From positions 124,001 to 188,000 of the forward strand of contig JBBPEB010000009.1 of assembly GCA_039096225.1 (NCBI GenBank): a stretch of DNA of 64,000 bases, in the 5' to 3' direction. A program made the position numbers and the translations under genes. Under the pieces are notes generated by a model. That model searched no databases. It was given only the letters and a program-made list of their open reading frames with translations, and was not told the DNA's origin. This document shows, one piece after another, positions 1 to 17,511 of the stretch (the first letter of the stretch is position 1; each line of letters begins with the position of its first letter). The stretch comes from Blastocystis sp. Blastoise. Lineage: Eukaryota > Sar > Bigyra > Opalinata > Blastocystidae.

Positions 1-918
1 AATCATTCTTAGAAATATATATATACTTTGATAATACTGTTTTAAATTCGATAATTTTGATAAAATGTCACTAATTGTTTCTTTCTGAATGTTTCGTTGT
101 TTGATCAAATTCCATATTCTATAGAAACACAATTTAAATTACATAGATGATAAAAATAATTAAAAATGAAATAACCATTTACTTCACATCATTCATAATG
201 ATGACCGAAAAGGTTTTTATATTCTCCTTTGAAGAAAGAAATCCATGTGCAACTAAAAAAAAATTGAAATTAAATTGTGATTTAAAAGAAACATGAACAT
301 ACTATAATGGATCAAATAATTCTCAATATTTGAACAATATCGATCAAAACAATCACTACTAACTGTTTCATAATTAACTAAACGAAGATCAATAATCTAG
401 TATCAATACCATCATCACATGAGAACAATTATATAAATAAAAATACAAAGCAATCCATATGCTAAAAGAATAGAGTGATTATGTATATATGTTTGGATTT
501 GATTGGGATTTAATGTTTAAATAAATGGTAATAAAGAATATATATATATATTTATGTAAAAATTAAAAGAGGGAAATAATTATAATAACTTTTTTGACAG
601 AAAAATAAGCATATTAAAAGATAGTATTCTAATATACAAATATATCATTAAGAAAATGAATCTTCTCGATAAAGCAGACAATATGAAGTGTATATAGATA
701 ATTTATAATGAATTTTTAAAAAAAATAAGAAAAAAATAACATAATAAGAAAGCATACAATAAATAATTTATAATAAAAAACAAAATAAAAAGAATGCCAT
801 TAAGATTATACATATATATATCAAATAAATAATACAAGGCACATAAAAATACAAAGTAGAGATATAATTGTATTCCATAAAGAAAACTCTTTAAAAAAAT
901 AATAATAATAATTTTCCT
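1..918. other. AT-rich intergenic DNA
   Basis: No open frame with recognisable protein character is present on either strand. The stretch is mostly short A and T runs and (TA)n. It lies 3' of the ZIP gene, which reads leftwards and stops at 919, so it should contain that gene's 3' UTR and poly(A) site. No tRNA-like or other RNA fold was noticed. Confidence 0.5.
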
Positions 919-2016
919 TTAGTGTTCTACAAAGAGCATATAAGGGATAATGAGCCCAATAAACATGCATATCATTTGTAAAATAGAGAGTTGTTCCCCG
1001 AAATCATTCATAAGATGAGAAACACCAACGTGTACAAACGTCCCTGCACTAAAGGCAAAAAAATAAGGAATATAATAAGAATTAATAAAATTAGATTGAT
1101 AATAAGCAATTAATGCTGTTAATAACGCAGAAACTGGAGTACATATACTTAAAAGGAGAAGATAGAAGAAACCTAAAGAAGAAGAATATTATTATTATTA
1201 TTATTTATATAATTATTATTATGAATAATAGGAGAACAATAAGAAATAGTATATAGAGTAAAGAAGGGCTAATATGTAAATATAATATATACATATTAAT
1301 AATTTACATATATAAACACATTAACTAATAAATATATAATATATGTTAACGATTCATACAAATAAAAATAATAATATATATATACTTGACTTGAAAGTAA
1401 GTTTAGAAGCTTTTAGAAATGTACCAATTCCAAAACTAGAGGACATTTTATGTAACATCATAGCACCAAAGACTATAGTGACCGTATTTACGTTACCACT
1501 CATATAACTAGAAGCTAAGGAGATACCATCAAATATAGAATGTAATGCCAATCCATAAACTTTTGTACTTACATTATGAATAGTATGTCGAGGAGAATGC
1601 ATACCTTCATCTTTTTTATCAAGAGATTCACAATCAGCAGCTGTCTCTCCTGATTCATGAGAATGGCCATGAAATCTATGAGATAATGACTCAAATAATA
1701 TCATAACGAAAAAACCAAAGGATATTGCAAAACCTAACTTTTGAAAGGATGGAGCAAGAATATTATTACTTCCTTCACTTGAAGCACAATTACAAGCAGG
1801 CTCTAAAGATTCAGGAATTATAACACAAAAAGCTGTTCCTACAACAAGACCTGCACCAAAAGCAGTAAGCAAATAGGTTTGTTGCTTACTGACTCTTATC
1901 CATAAAGGAATAGAAGTTATGAAGAATGTCCATAAAAATATAATACAGCAGAAACCAATATATACAACATTAATAGAACGATCTAAGTGAATGGATGGCA
2001 TAGAATTCAAAAACAA
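919..2016 (-). CDS. ZIP-family metal transporter (ZIP9-like)
   Basis: Two exons, 2016-1386 and 1172-919, join in phase to give 294 residues. The donor is GTATATAT and the acceptor TTTAG. The protein starts with an N-terminal membrane helix and a GAGLVVGTAFCVIIPE segment. A loop carrying HGHSHESGE, a typical histidine-rich metal loop, follows. The signature ALHSIFDGISLASS then holds the His and Asp of the transport helix. Exon 2 supplies TPVSALL, SAGTFVHVGVSHL and a short C-terminal helix ending FVEH. Helix order and these motifs match SLC39A9 (ZIP9), which moves zinc across Golgi or plasma membranes. Family assignment is strong; metal and location are inferred. The upstream region (2278-2367) shares a two-box repeat with the GT4 gene at 25325. 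Confidence 0.88.
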
Positions 2017-2277
2017 AAAAATAAATAATATCAGATAAAACCAAGAAACACGTTTCTTTAGAAAAGATGTATAATATATTAATCTCTTTGTAGTAATAAA
2101 GACTTATTACAATGAACGTCAGATAATCTATTTGAATTTTTTTTCCATATTTTTTCCCATAAATATTTCGAAAATCTTCTGCAAAGATTGATAATGAAAC
2201 ATTTTTCTTCTTTTATTTTATAAGCAGATGATTCTATTGAAGACGCATCCTTTGTAGAATGTCTACAGATCACCATT

Positions 2278-2367
2278 CCAAGAAAGTCTTCTTTCTGCCT
2301 AGAGAACCTACGCTAATCTTCATAAACTGGCTCTTTAACGTATGTAACACTCCAAGAGAGTCTTCTT
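2278..2367 (-). promoter_or_regulatory. two-box promoter repeat upstream of ZIP
   Basis: Read on the minus strand, towards the ZIP gene, this stretch has a distal box AAGAAGACTCTCTTGG (2367-2352) and a proximal box GAAAGAAGACTTTCTTGG (2295-2278). They are 74 bp apart and lie about 260-350 bp before the ZIP start codon. The same two boxes occur in the same order, orientation and spacing at 25008-25096, upstream of the GT4 gene. The boxes contain an imperfect AAGA-NNN-TCTT palindrome. A regulatory role is inferred; it may instead be a small dispersed repeat. Confidence 0.55.
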
Positions 2368-2628
2368 TTCAATTCCTAAAATTATCTAGATATATACTAA
2401 ATATCAAATAACAATAATTATTAATTGAAAGACATAGGAGAATTCGATGCAACGACAGGTTACAACTATTCACTAGTAACATAATCGTCATGAGTATTCT
2501 TAACACAACAACAATATATGAATGAAATCTGCTATATGTTATTACTGTATATTGTTTATATATAATTCATCTTTGAATACTATTTTTTTCTCATGTAATC
2601 ATACTTTTTTTAATATAAACATGGGTTT

Positions 2629-2658
2629 CCAGCTATTTCGAGGCTTGAAATAGCTTGG
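2629..2658. other. GC-richer perfect hairpin
   Basis: The arms AGCTATTTC (2631-2639) and GAAATAGCT (2647-2655) are perfectly complementary around a 7-base loop. CC at 2629-2630 can also pair with GG at 2657-2658 across one bulged base. It stands out against very AT-rich flanks in intergenic DNA. It could be part of a small RNA, a terminator-like structure or a chance palindrome; nothing seen decides between these. Confidence 0.4.
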
Positions 2659-3320
2659 GATTAATAAAAACCATTTACTCTGACAATACAAAAGATTTTT
2701 ATAAATAGAATCTATTTTTATTTTCTTTATATTGACTGTTTAATTGTTATTTATCATTAAAATAAAATTGTATGATGCTTAAAAATATTTTTTTTAATAA
2801 TATATGATATCGACTACATTATAGAATTCTTTTTGAATTTTTTTTAGATTTTAAATAATAAAAAAAAAATAATTCTCATCTGCAATATATTTTTAGTGAT
2901 TTACTATGGTCATAAAAATAAAATACAATAAATAATCATCAAAAAGAAATTAATTCATGATATCTTTTTATCAATTTCAAGTTATTTTTTGTTCTTCATA
3001 CTTTTTTAATTCATTCCCCGTATTAAAAAATACTTATAAGTACATTTTTTTAATACTAAAAAAATATTCGTACGAAAATCATCATTTCAACTCTTATATT
3101 CATAAGATAATACTATTTTAATACCAATAAAACGAATAATAAAACTTAGTAAGCACAGCAAAAAAAAATACTATAAAAAAATAGATTTTGAAAAAAGGGT
3201 CAAAAATAAGGTAATAATTTTATTTTTATTTTAAACTTGAGTTTGGGAAATCTCATAATTTTTAATAAAATATTATTTATAGATTTTATTACTCCTTCAT
3301 ATCAAATACATAAAAAATAG

Positions 3321-4219
3321 ATGCCAAGTCAACGTCAATACTTATCATTTTACGATGCCGCGTTAAATATTTTAAAACGGCGTCCACATAGGTATCTTCT
3401 TTGCATCTATAAACTGTTAGAAGTAGAAATAATACAATTTCTCTAGTGAATTTGAGATAAATCAGAAACTCCACTCGTTAATCTATAAAAGAAAAGCTCG
3501 AAGATATGGTAAAAAATACACGGACGACACAAATACATACAATTCTTCCTGGACAACAGGGTCTTCGATGTTTTCAACTCTTAAGAGTATGCATGTTTGT
3601 TTTTTTGTATATTTTTTTCCATTATTTATATTATTATTAGTGATACATTATTGTTATAGAAACAGAGGATGAAGAAATCATTGATACTATAGAACAACTT
3701 AAAAATGAAGGACTTATTGATGATATTGCTTTTACTCAATGGTATATAGAAAATAGACAATCATTTAGTCCAAGAAGTAACATGAAAATTACTCAAGAAT
3801 TATTACAAAAAGTATATTCAGGTTAGTTTAATAATATATATGATTTTTAATATATAATATATAATATATAATATATAGTATACAATATATATAGTATATA
3901 ATATATAATATATTTGTTAATAAATGCTTCTATAGGGTGTAAGTAACGATATTATAAAAGAGAATATGGTTCTTCTTCATGAAGAAGAAAATTGTGAATC
4001 TGTTATTCAACAGAAGAAACAACGATATACGGATCCACAAAAAATGAAAGTTTATTTATTAAGAAATGTATATATATATATATATTAAAAATAGTATTAG
4101 ACTGATTGATCTTATTTTCTATTATTATACAGGGCTTCTCCGTAAATAATGTAAATAAGTCAGTCAATAAGATATATAATATAAATGAAATAAAAATAAA
4201 AAAAGATGATTTGATTTAA
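3321..4219 (+). CDS. RecX-family recombination regulator
   Basis: Five exons (3321-3391, 3447-3586, 3660-3811, 3936-4067, 4133-4219) join through phases 2, 1, 0 and 0 into 193 residues. No exon is long, so the gene is easy to miss. The product has the three-helix repeat layout of RecX: YDAALNILKRRPHSEFEI at about 11-28; then LKNEGLIDDIAFTQWYIENR (84-103) followed by ITQELLQKGVSNDIIKEN; and a C-terminal KVYLLRNGFS repeat (about 160-168). Length fits bacterial RecX (about 150-200 residues). RecX binds RecA filaments in bacteria; nuclear copies in eukaryotes are uncommon, the best known being organelle-targeted. The first residues (MPSQRQYLSF) do not look like a targeting peptide. A partner is inferred only: DMC1 is encoded in this window. 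The introns show it is not bacterial contamination. Confidence 0.82.
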
Positions 4220-4528
4220 GACTAAACGAGAATGGAGTTGTGTTGTGGTATATGTTTATATATTGAATAATTAGTTTTTTTAAAAAAGTAATGATGCTTA
4301 TATATTATGATCTCAAATGGAATACATAATACAAATGATATATAGAACTATTTATACATTTAATAGTTGATTCTTGACAAACAATCAAAACAAATGAACA
4401 ACAGTGAGTGATTGACAACAAGTAATATATAAATAACCTAATAGAGGTATTGATATATATATAAATATAATAATAATACTCAAAATCAATGAAAAAGGTG
4501 TTATATAAAGAGAATATATTAGTTTAGT
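4220..4528. other. short convergent intergenic region
   Basis: The RecX and golgin-like genes converge here. The roughly 300 bp hold both 3' UTRs and nothing else that I can recognise. Confidence 0.5.
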
Positions 4529-9598
<5,070 letters not shown>

Positions 9599-10407
9599 CG
9601 ATAATTTGAATCAAAAGTGAATTACAAAATATTCTGAAAAAATCTGAAAATTATGATTCATTGTGTTTCAGATTTTCTGTTGTTTTTTTGAATATTTTGT
9701 TTTGATATAATGCTTCTAAATATTGCTATAACATAAGAACAACGATGACAGAAGAATATCTGTAAAAATGAGTATAAATTAAAATTTTTATTGAAAATAA
9801 TCACCAAATATATTCAGAAATATAAGTCTTATAGTGGAATTTATATTTTAGGAATCATTAACCACAACAGTTTTCGTTTTATTTATTGAATAAAGATGAT
9901 GAACAATGTTATTTATTTGTTTTTTGACAGTTTCAAAATAAAAATAAATTGATTATGGAGATTGTATTGGAATGAAAATATAATCGATGTTAAAAAAACT
10001 ACGATAATAATAAATGAAGATGAAGACGAATAAAAATGAATAGAAAATGATTTTTAGGATTCTCATCAGTGCTATTTACAGTTCTTTGTAACTGATAAAG
10101 ATTTATTCTACATAATAAGATGAGAATAATAAAACAAAACTTAGAAAAGTTTACGCTCTATGTGTCAGTGCGTTTAGAAAGCTAAATAGCGATCGCCGGG
10201 AAGTGTGAGGATAAAATTACGAATAAATCACAAAAGTTTGGTGAATTCTGTAGAAAACCACGGTTAACAGATGTGGTTGGGAAGAGAGTCGGTATTTGAT
10301 TGGTTGTTGCGGAGTAATGCCTGTTTTTCTTTTGAGCATTTCAATGATAAGAACAATTTGTTAAGAAATTGATCATCATACTGTTTTTATTCTAATTACT
10401 TGATACT
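9599..10407. promoter_or_regulatory. divergent promoter region golgin / FARSB
   Basis: Both flanking genes start at the edges of this 0.8 kb stretch. Positions about 10150-10330 are clearly more GC-rich than their surroundings. They include GCGATCGC near 10190 and an inverted CCAAT box (ATTGG) near 10299-10303, about 105 bp before the FARSB start. No protein or RNA gene is recognisable. Promoter function is inferred from position. Confidence 0.45.
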
Positions 10408-12564
10408 ATGCCGAACGTACCTGTTGAGAGAGATCTTTTATTCAAAGCTCTTGGTAAAACCTTTACTGATGAAGAATTTGATAAACTTTGTTTTGAATAT
10501 GGTATTGAACTTGATGAAATTGTCACTGAAAAGAAAATGAAACGACGACTCGATGGTGATGAGGAAGAGAAGGATTGTGTCGTATACAAAATAGATGTTG
10601 CTGCTAACAGACCTGATTTATTATGTCTTGAAGGTCTTGTTCAATCTTTAAAAGTTTTCTTAAGACAGGAAGATCCTCCAGTATATCAGAATATTATTTA
10701 AAATATAAGATTATTTTTATTTTACCATGTGATTATGAATTTTTAAAATTTATGATCATTCTAATTTTTATATTGTTTTTTTCTTATATAGATTTTCAAA
10801 TTAACTGAACCTAAGGAAATGATGACAATGACAGTTAAACCTCATACAAAGGGTGTAAGACCTTATGTATGTTGTGCTGTTTTAAGAAACCTTAAGTTTG
10901 ATCATGAAATTTATAACAAGTATATATATAACATTATATTTATAATATAAAGATATTTATAATGAATAGTATACTAATATTATATATATAGTTTCTTAGA
11001 TTTACAAGATAAATTACATTTTAATATCGGTCGTAGACGAAATCTTGTTGCTATTGGTACTCATGATCTTGATACTATTGAAGCACCTTTCATTTATGAT
11101 GTATATATATGTTATTATTATTATTTATGTTATTATTATTATTTATGTTATTATTATTATTTATGTTATTATTATTATTATGTTATTATTATTATTTATG
11201 TTATTATTATTATTTATGTTATTATTATTATTTATGTTATTATTATTATTTATATTATTATTATGTTTATTATTATTATTATTATATATATATAGGCTCG
11301 TGAACCTGAAACTGTTAATTTTGTTCCTTTAAATCAAACTCGTTCTTTTAATTGTAAAGAATTAATGGATTATTACCGTGATCCTAAGAATAATGATTGT
11401 AAACATCTTACTCCTTATACTGATTTAGTGTATAATGAGAAGTATACTCCTTGTATATTCGATAAGAATGATGTTCTCCTCTCTTTCCCTCCTCTTATCA
11501 ATGGAAATCACTCTAAGATGTGTGATCATTCTAAGAATATATTCATTGAATGTACTGGTAAAGATTTAACTAAAGTGAATATTACACTTAATACTATTAT
11601 TGCTTTATTCTCACAATATTGTGAAGTTCCCTTCTCTGTTGAGCCTGTTAAGGTTATATATGAGCCTGATACTATCTTCCCTGAAGGAGCTACTTTTATT
11701 ACTCCTGACCTCACGGAGAAGAGACTCACTGTTAATATAGATGAATGTAACTCCACTATTGGCGTAGATATCTCTCCTGAAACAGTTGTCGACCTTCTTA
11801 CCAAGATGCAAGTATATACTATACTATACTATACTATACTATACTATACTATACTATACTATACTATACTATACTATACTATACTATTATAATATATAGT
11901 TACGTTGTGAGTATACTACTGGTTCTCGTTTCGTTACTGTTGATATTCCCATCACTCGAAGTGATATTATCCATCCAGTTGATGTCTATGAGGATGTAGC
12001 TATTGCTTATGGATATAATAATATCAAGAGACAAGCTCCTCCTACCAATAATATCGGTAGTGAACAACCTGTCAATCATTTAAGTGATATGTTACGTGCT
12101 GAGTTAGCTAATGCAGGTTATAGAGAATGTCTTACTCTTGCTCTCTGTTCCTGGAAGGAGGAGTATGACGACCTCCTTGCTCCTAGAGATCATCTCGCTG
12201 TCTCTCTTTCCAATCCTAAAACCATCGAATTCGAAGTATATTTATATATATAGTATAGTATAGTATGCTTTATAATTATATTGACAATGTTATATTATAT
12301 TATATTTATAATAAAATAAATATAATAAATATAAACAATATAATAAAATAAATAAAATAATATACACAATATAGGTATGTCGTACTTCTCTTCTTCCTGG
12401 TCTTCTTAAGACTCTTCGTGAAAATAAGAATCTTTCTTTCGCTAAGGGTATAAAGATATTTGAAATCAGTGACGTTATTCTTCAAGATCATAACAATTAT
12501 GCAGGCGCACGAAATGAAAGACATCTCTCTGCCGTCTATTGCGGTAATACTGCTGCTATGGAAG

Positions 12565-12595
<31 letters not shown>

Positions 12596-13099
12596 TTATC
12601 TTATCATATATTTTTTATCAATTATAAAAATACTTTTATTATATATATATTTTATCAATTATAATAATAATATATATATATATATATAGATTATTCATGG
12701 TTTAATGGATCGTATTATGAAATTACTTGATATTTATCCTGCTCAAAGATATTCTTTATCTACTGAACCCATTCCTGAAGGTAAATGGCAATATTATATC
12801 AGAGCTTCCTCTTGTCCTACTTACTATCCTAACAGATCCTGCGAAATAGTTATTATTAAGGGAGAAGAAGAAGAAGTATCTAGATATATATATATATATA
12901 GAATAATAATAAACATAATAATATAATAATATAATAATAAACATAATAATAAAATATAATAAATATAATAAAATAATATAAATAGGTTGTGGGTACATTT
13001 GGTGTTCTTCATCCTAAGGTATTAAAGAACTTCTCTTTGGTATATCCTGGTTGTGCTATTGAAATGAACCTCACTTCTTTCATCGATATGAAATATTAA
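10408..13099 (+). CDS. FARSB: phenylalanyl-tRNA synthetase beta subunit, cytosolic
   Basis: Eight exons (10408-10680, 10792-10919, 10992-11100, 11296-11811, 11900-12235, 12375-12563, 12690-12875, 12986-13099) give 616 residues, against about 590 in animals. The protein aligns along its whole length with eukaryotic FARSB. Matches include [11 protein letters not shown]-type [16 protein letters not shown] near the start, [59 protein letters not shown] and FEISDVI. The C-terminus ends [11 protein letters not shown]...EMNL, as expected of the catalytic-like domain. With an alpha subunit (not in this window) it charges tRNA-Phe. Homology fixed every splice site. Intron 4 is a TATAC pentanucleotide satellite and intron 3 is (ATT)n-like. 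Confidence 0.97.
11812..11890 (+). repeat. (TATAC)n pentanucleotide satellite in intron
   Basis: The fourth FARSB intron starts GTATATAC and continues as about thirteen TATAC copies before its TATATAG end. Almost the whole intron is the repeat. Confidence 0.9.
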
Positions 13100-13489
13100 A
13101 TAATGAATATTATTATTTAATTTTTTTTTTAAACTTTTTAATTATATCATTATTTTTTTTTGACAACTATTAAACTTTATTTTTTCTATTTCAAGTATAG
13201 TCATTGTTGCGTTTAAATAGGATTTATAGTTAAATCTGAATAATGGGCTATTCTAAAAGTATTATTCAATTCTTAAACAATAGTTTTCTTAAAAGAACAA
13301 AATCATAAAGAAACATATCTTTTTTTCTCTGACGAATTACCATGGGAATAATCTTATCGCAATCGTGTTTTCACTTCATTTTTGTTTTTTTAACTAATAA
13401 ATTATTTCTTTCTTTATTTCGGTGAAGATTATATATTTCAATAAATTTACTCATTATTTTCATTATATAACTAGTTATTTGTAAGAAAG
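13100..13489. other. intergenic region FARSB / AMPK beta
   Basis: T-rich DNA of 390 bp, presumably the FARSB 3' UTR followed by the AMPK beta promoter. No gene or defined motif was recognised. Confidence 0.5.
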
Positions 13490-15209
13490 ATGGGTAATGC
13501 GTTTATTACCGAAGAAGCTCATCCTACTTACTCCTTATCTAATAGTAAATCTCCTATTTATTCATTCGAGAATGATTTTCGGGATCAATGTGAAAGGAAA
13601 AGAATAGAAGGAGATCAATCTCCAGTAGTTCCTCTTAATTTAGGACCACCTCAAATTGTGAAAGATATCCCTTATGAAGAAACAAACGATCCAGAAACGT
13701 TCTATAACACTAATAATACACATTATGTACGAAGATATGTACGATCAGAAGCACAAAAGAAAAATTATTCAGAACGATATAATCAGCGAGAACTATTAAG
13801 GCAGGAATTTGAAAATGGAACATATAGATATCAAGATTATGTATCTCCTGTTGCTGAGAAGACAGGTGATGATTTTAGACAACAAGATTTATCGGCTCGT
13901 TATGTTTCATTTACAGCTCCTCGAAAAGTGTATATAAATATATTATTTATTGTTTTAATTACTTTTTTTAAAAATTTATTATATATATATAATTATTTCA
14001 TATTATAGTTATTCTTATAATAATACTGCTCCTGTGACTCCTTTATTACGGCCTGATATACGCAAAGTCCCGGTGGTATTTCGTTGGAGAGGAAAAGGAA
14101 GAGACGTTTATTTACATGCTCCTTTTATACCTACTATTGATCATAAAGTATATATATATATATTGTATTAATATATTTATATTTATTTATTAATTATAGT
14201 ATAGTATCTAGTTTATTTCATACATTCTTTATATATATATTTTAAATATCCTCATAGAAATTTTAATAACTATAGAATATTTATATTATTAAGATTCTTA
14301 TAGTATTCTATATTAGTATTAATAGTAATAATGTGAATAATAATAATAATAATAATATGAATCTATGATTATAATACTCTATAGATCCGTATGATACCCA
14401 GCGAAGATGATATGTATGCGATTCTCTTAGTTCCTAAGGCAGGTGTATATAATTATCGATTTATTGTGGATAATATCTGGACATATGCACCTGAACAGCC
14501 CAAAATCAAGCAATATGGTCTTAATATGTATGTAAATCAAATTAATATGAATGATTATTTCCCTTTTGAGATGGAATGCCAAGCTATTGCAAATAAAAAA
14601 ACGCAACTTATTGAATATCGATTTAGACAAGTATATATATTATATTATTTATATGAATATTCTATTTAAATTATTATATAATATCTTTTATTATATATAT
14701 ATATATTATTATCTTCATTCTTTTTAAGTATTATATTATATTTGATTATGTTATTATATATATAGTATATACCTATCTCTATTATTATATATCTCTATTA
14801 TTATTTCTATCACTATTATGATTATATATCACTATTATTATTCATACTCTATATATAGGAGCCAGTTATACCCTTAGTATCATCATTTATTCATGAACCT
14901 CCTTCTCTACATTTCCTTCAACAAGAAATCTCATTGAATCATGTATATATATTAATATATATATAATATATAATCATGAATAATATCATAATATAATAAT
15001 AAATAGAATAATATAAAACAACATATATATACTATACATATTCCTTTTCTCTATAGCCCTTTGAGAATGGTAGACTTCCTCCTCCTTCCTTTGTTAATAT
15101 AGATCATCTATATACAAGGCCAAATGAAACAGGAGTCAATTTACTGGCCACTATTATTCGATATGATAAAAAAGTCACAAACGTGTTTTATGTTTCTTAT
15201 CTACCTTAA
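13490..15209 (+). CDS. AMPK/SNF1 beta subunit
   Basis: Five exons (13490-13929, 14009-14147, 14385-14630, 14859-14942, 15057-15209) join in phase to 353 residues. The protein starts MGNAF, an N-myristoylation signal as in animal AMPK beta. A CBM48-type glycogen-binding module runs from about 167 to 245; it has VVFRWRGKGRDVYLHAPF and, near its end, YNYRFIVDNIWTYAPEQP. The C-terminal part (about 275-353) has the subunit-binding ASC features: PPPSFVNIDHLYTRP, ATIIRYDKKVTNVFYVSYLP. The beta subunit scaffolds the alpha kinase and gamma nucleotide sensor and can tether the complex to glycogen or membranes. The kinase at 27160-32141 is CAMK-like but carries SPX and PH domains, so it is not the obvious catalytic partner. 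Confidence 0.92.
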
Positions 15210-15658
15210 TTCTTTGTAATATATATTATTTATTATTATTTATTTTCTATTCATTCACAACGTATTCTCTTTTTTAAAACGTTATTTTGAATTCTGATTT
15301 GTATTCTGTAAAAAAAAATGATTTTTTTTTCGTTAAATTTTACTATTCACTATTTTCTTTCTTTTTCATTTTCTCTTTTCTATTTTCCATTTTTTATTTT
15401 TTATTTTTTATTTTCATTCGTTGTGAAGTAATAATGCATTTCTAAGGGATTCTTTTGTACCCATTCCAGAATAGTTTGTTTTATTATACAGAAGCTTTTA
15501 ATTTGATATTCTTCTTTAAAAAAAAAAGAAAAAATAATTCACTTTTTTTCTTTTTTTGTTTTATTTATTTAATTGATTATTCACAAATATAATTCTTGTA
15601 ATAAATTTGTATTCATTCACACACCGTTTTCGTTCTTTTTACTCTGTTTCCAACACAA
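15210..15658. other. intergenic region AMPK beta / PIG-U
   Basis: T-rich sequence with long T runs. It holds the AMPK beta 3' UTR and the promoter of the next gene. No gene is seen. Confidence 0.5.
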
Positions 15659-16914
15659 ATGCACTCAATCTCACATTCTTTATGTCGGCCTCTATTAGTT
15701 ATCTTCATTGTAAATATCCTATGCTTCCAAATACAACCTAATCTGATGGAAATGATACCTGGATTAAAAGAATCTAGTAATTACTTTTCTTTTTCATTAT
15801 TATTATCATGTCTACTTTTTTGTAGGTATCAATCCATTCTTTTTAAATACAAATATTATAACAAATTACATATTACCTATGGTAATCAGTATATTAAATG
15901 GAATTCTCGTATTCCGTTTCTCATCTTGCTATTCCAAATGGTATTCTCAACAATTTCCAAATTCCAAAATTCAGTTAACATTTCTTAATGAAGAACTAGT
16001 CACTATCTTGTATATTTTTTTTCCATTTCCATTTTTTTAATTTTTTTTTTCTATATAGATATGCTATCAATCCTCTAGTCATTGCTACTTGTGTTACAAA
16101 CAGCGAATATTGCTATCTTTTATGTTCTATTTTATGTCTTTTAAATTCCATTTTCATGAACAGTATATATATTTTTCATTTATATTTATACACGTTTTTC
16201 AATAGAACTACAATCCTCTCTTTTCCTTTCGACTCTTATTCTGTTCCTAACTACACAAAATACTTTAATAAAAGATATGAATATATTATATTATCTTCTT
16301 TTCTTATCCTTCTATCAAATATATAATGTATGTAAAGATGAATATAGTATATATGTTTTTATTATTATTATTAACTATAATAACGTATAAATATCTATAG
16401 AAATCTATTTATTTGATTTATCCATGCGTAGTATCTCCTTTTCTTCATATATTGACATCTTCTGAAGTATATATATATTTTTTTATTCTATATATATATT
16501 TTTTTATTCTATATATATATTTTTTTATTCTATATATATATTTTTTTATATTATATATATTTTTTATATTATATTTTTTTTATATTATATATATTCAATA
16601 TACTATATATATTTTTAATATATTATATATATTCAATATACTATATTCTTATTATACTATATATTCAATATACTATATTCTTATTATACTATATATTCAA
16701 TATATTGTATATCTTCAATTAACCATATAAATTCTATATACACAATATATATATCTTTTCAGTATACTATATATCTATATAGTTATCTCAAGGAATATTT
16801 AATCCTGTTACTTATGTTATGATGGATACATTCTCTTCTGTTCGTTCCTTTATATATATATCAACTCTATTTATTCAATATATACCTCTATTCTATACAT
16901 ACTTCTTCATTAAG

Positions 16915-16952
<38 letters not shown>

Positions 16953-17511
16953 TATATACTTAATATCCTTAGATCTCCTGTATCCAAGATGATTAATATT
17001 CTGTTATTCTCTTTTCCTCTATTCTCAAAATATGGTATATATATATATATATATATATATAATCAAATATATATATACCATATAAAATTATATATATATA
17101 CATATAAAATTATATATATATACATATAAAATTATATATATATACATATAAAATCATATATATACATATAAAATTATATATACATATATATAAATACTAT
17201 TTATTTATTATTTATAGGTATGGCTTATTCTATATATATTATCATTTTAGCTTCATCCATCTTGAAATTTTATCAAAGTATATATATACATAATAATAAT
17301 AATAATATATATATATATAGATTCATATAAACCTTATTTTTTATGCGGTAGCTATATTGTTGTTAGTTTATTGTCAGTTATTACTTATTATTCATTGAAT
17401 ATCAATGGATCTGACTCAATTTCAATTTATTTCTTGTCATGTTGTGCTAACTATATTGTTATTGGACAAATTATACTGGAAATATTCAAATGTCATGATG
17501 TTCATCAATAA
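15659..17511 (+). CDS. PIG-U-like GPI transamidase subunit
   Basis: Nine exons (15659-15776, 15826-16009, 16059-16162, 16206-16327, 16401-16466, 16783-16913, 16973-17034, 17218-17277, 17321-17511) close in frame to 345 residues, shorter than human PIG-U (435). The protein is very hydrophobic with many membrane helices. The best anchor is VTILYAINPLVIATC at the exon 2/3 join, which matches the VALFYLLNPYTILSC segment of PIG-U. Later stretches (LQSSLFLSTLILFL, FNPVTYVMMDTF, ANYIVIGQIILEIF) follow the family's order. PIG-U/Cdc91 is part of the ER complex that attaches GPI anchors. The call rests on the exon 2/3 motif, helix pattern and order; overall similarity is weak. Two introns contain larger repeats. 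Confidence 0.68.
16467..16782 (+). repeat. repeat-built PIG-U intron
   Basis: After the donor GTATAT, the unit TATATATATTTTTTTATTC recurs about four times (16474-16545). It is followed by related TATATTCAATATACTATAT units up to about 16710. At 316 nt, this is the longest intron of the gene. Confidence 0.75.
17035..17217 (+). repeat. tandem repeat in PIG-U intron 7
   Basis: A 22-24 bp unit of the form ATATAAAATTATATATATAC is repeated about five times between 17080 and 17185, inside the intron before exon 17218-17277. Confidence 0.75.

Larger units (their letters stand above)
2017..3320. other. divergent intergenic region ZIP / RecX
   Basis: This 1.3 kb stretch separates two genes that point away from each other, so it should carry both promoters. 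It contains the two-box repeat (2278-2367) and a hairpin (2629-2658). Apart from those, only AT-rich sequence and short, unconvincing frames are visible. Confidence 0.5.

Noticed and set aside
2079-2276. 65-codon minus-strand frame upstream of ZIP
   Set aside because: It is short, shows no recognisable motif, and lies between the ZIP start and the two-box promoter element.
3392-3446. RecX intron 1 as a minor-spliceosome intron (GTATCTTCT start)
   Set aside because: The donor deviates from GTATCCTTT and there is no CCTTAAC-like branch motif near the TCTAG end; an ordinary GT-AG intron explains it.
11526-11811. Two minus-strand frames inside the FARSB gene
   Set aside because: They lie opposite a conserved FARSB exon and show no protein-like features of their own.
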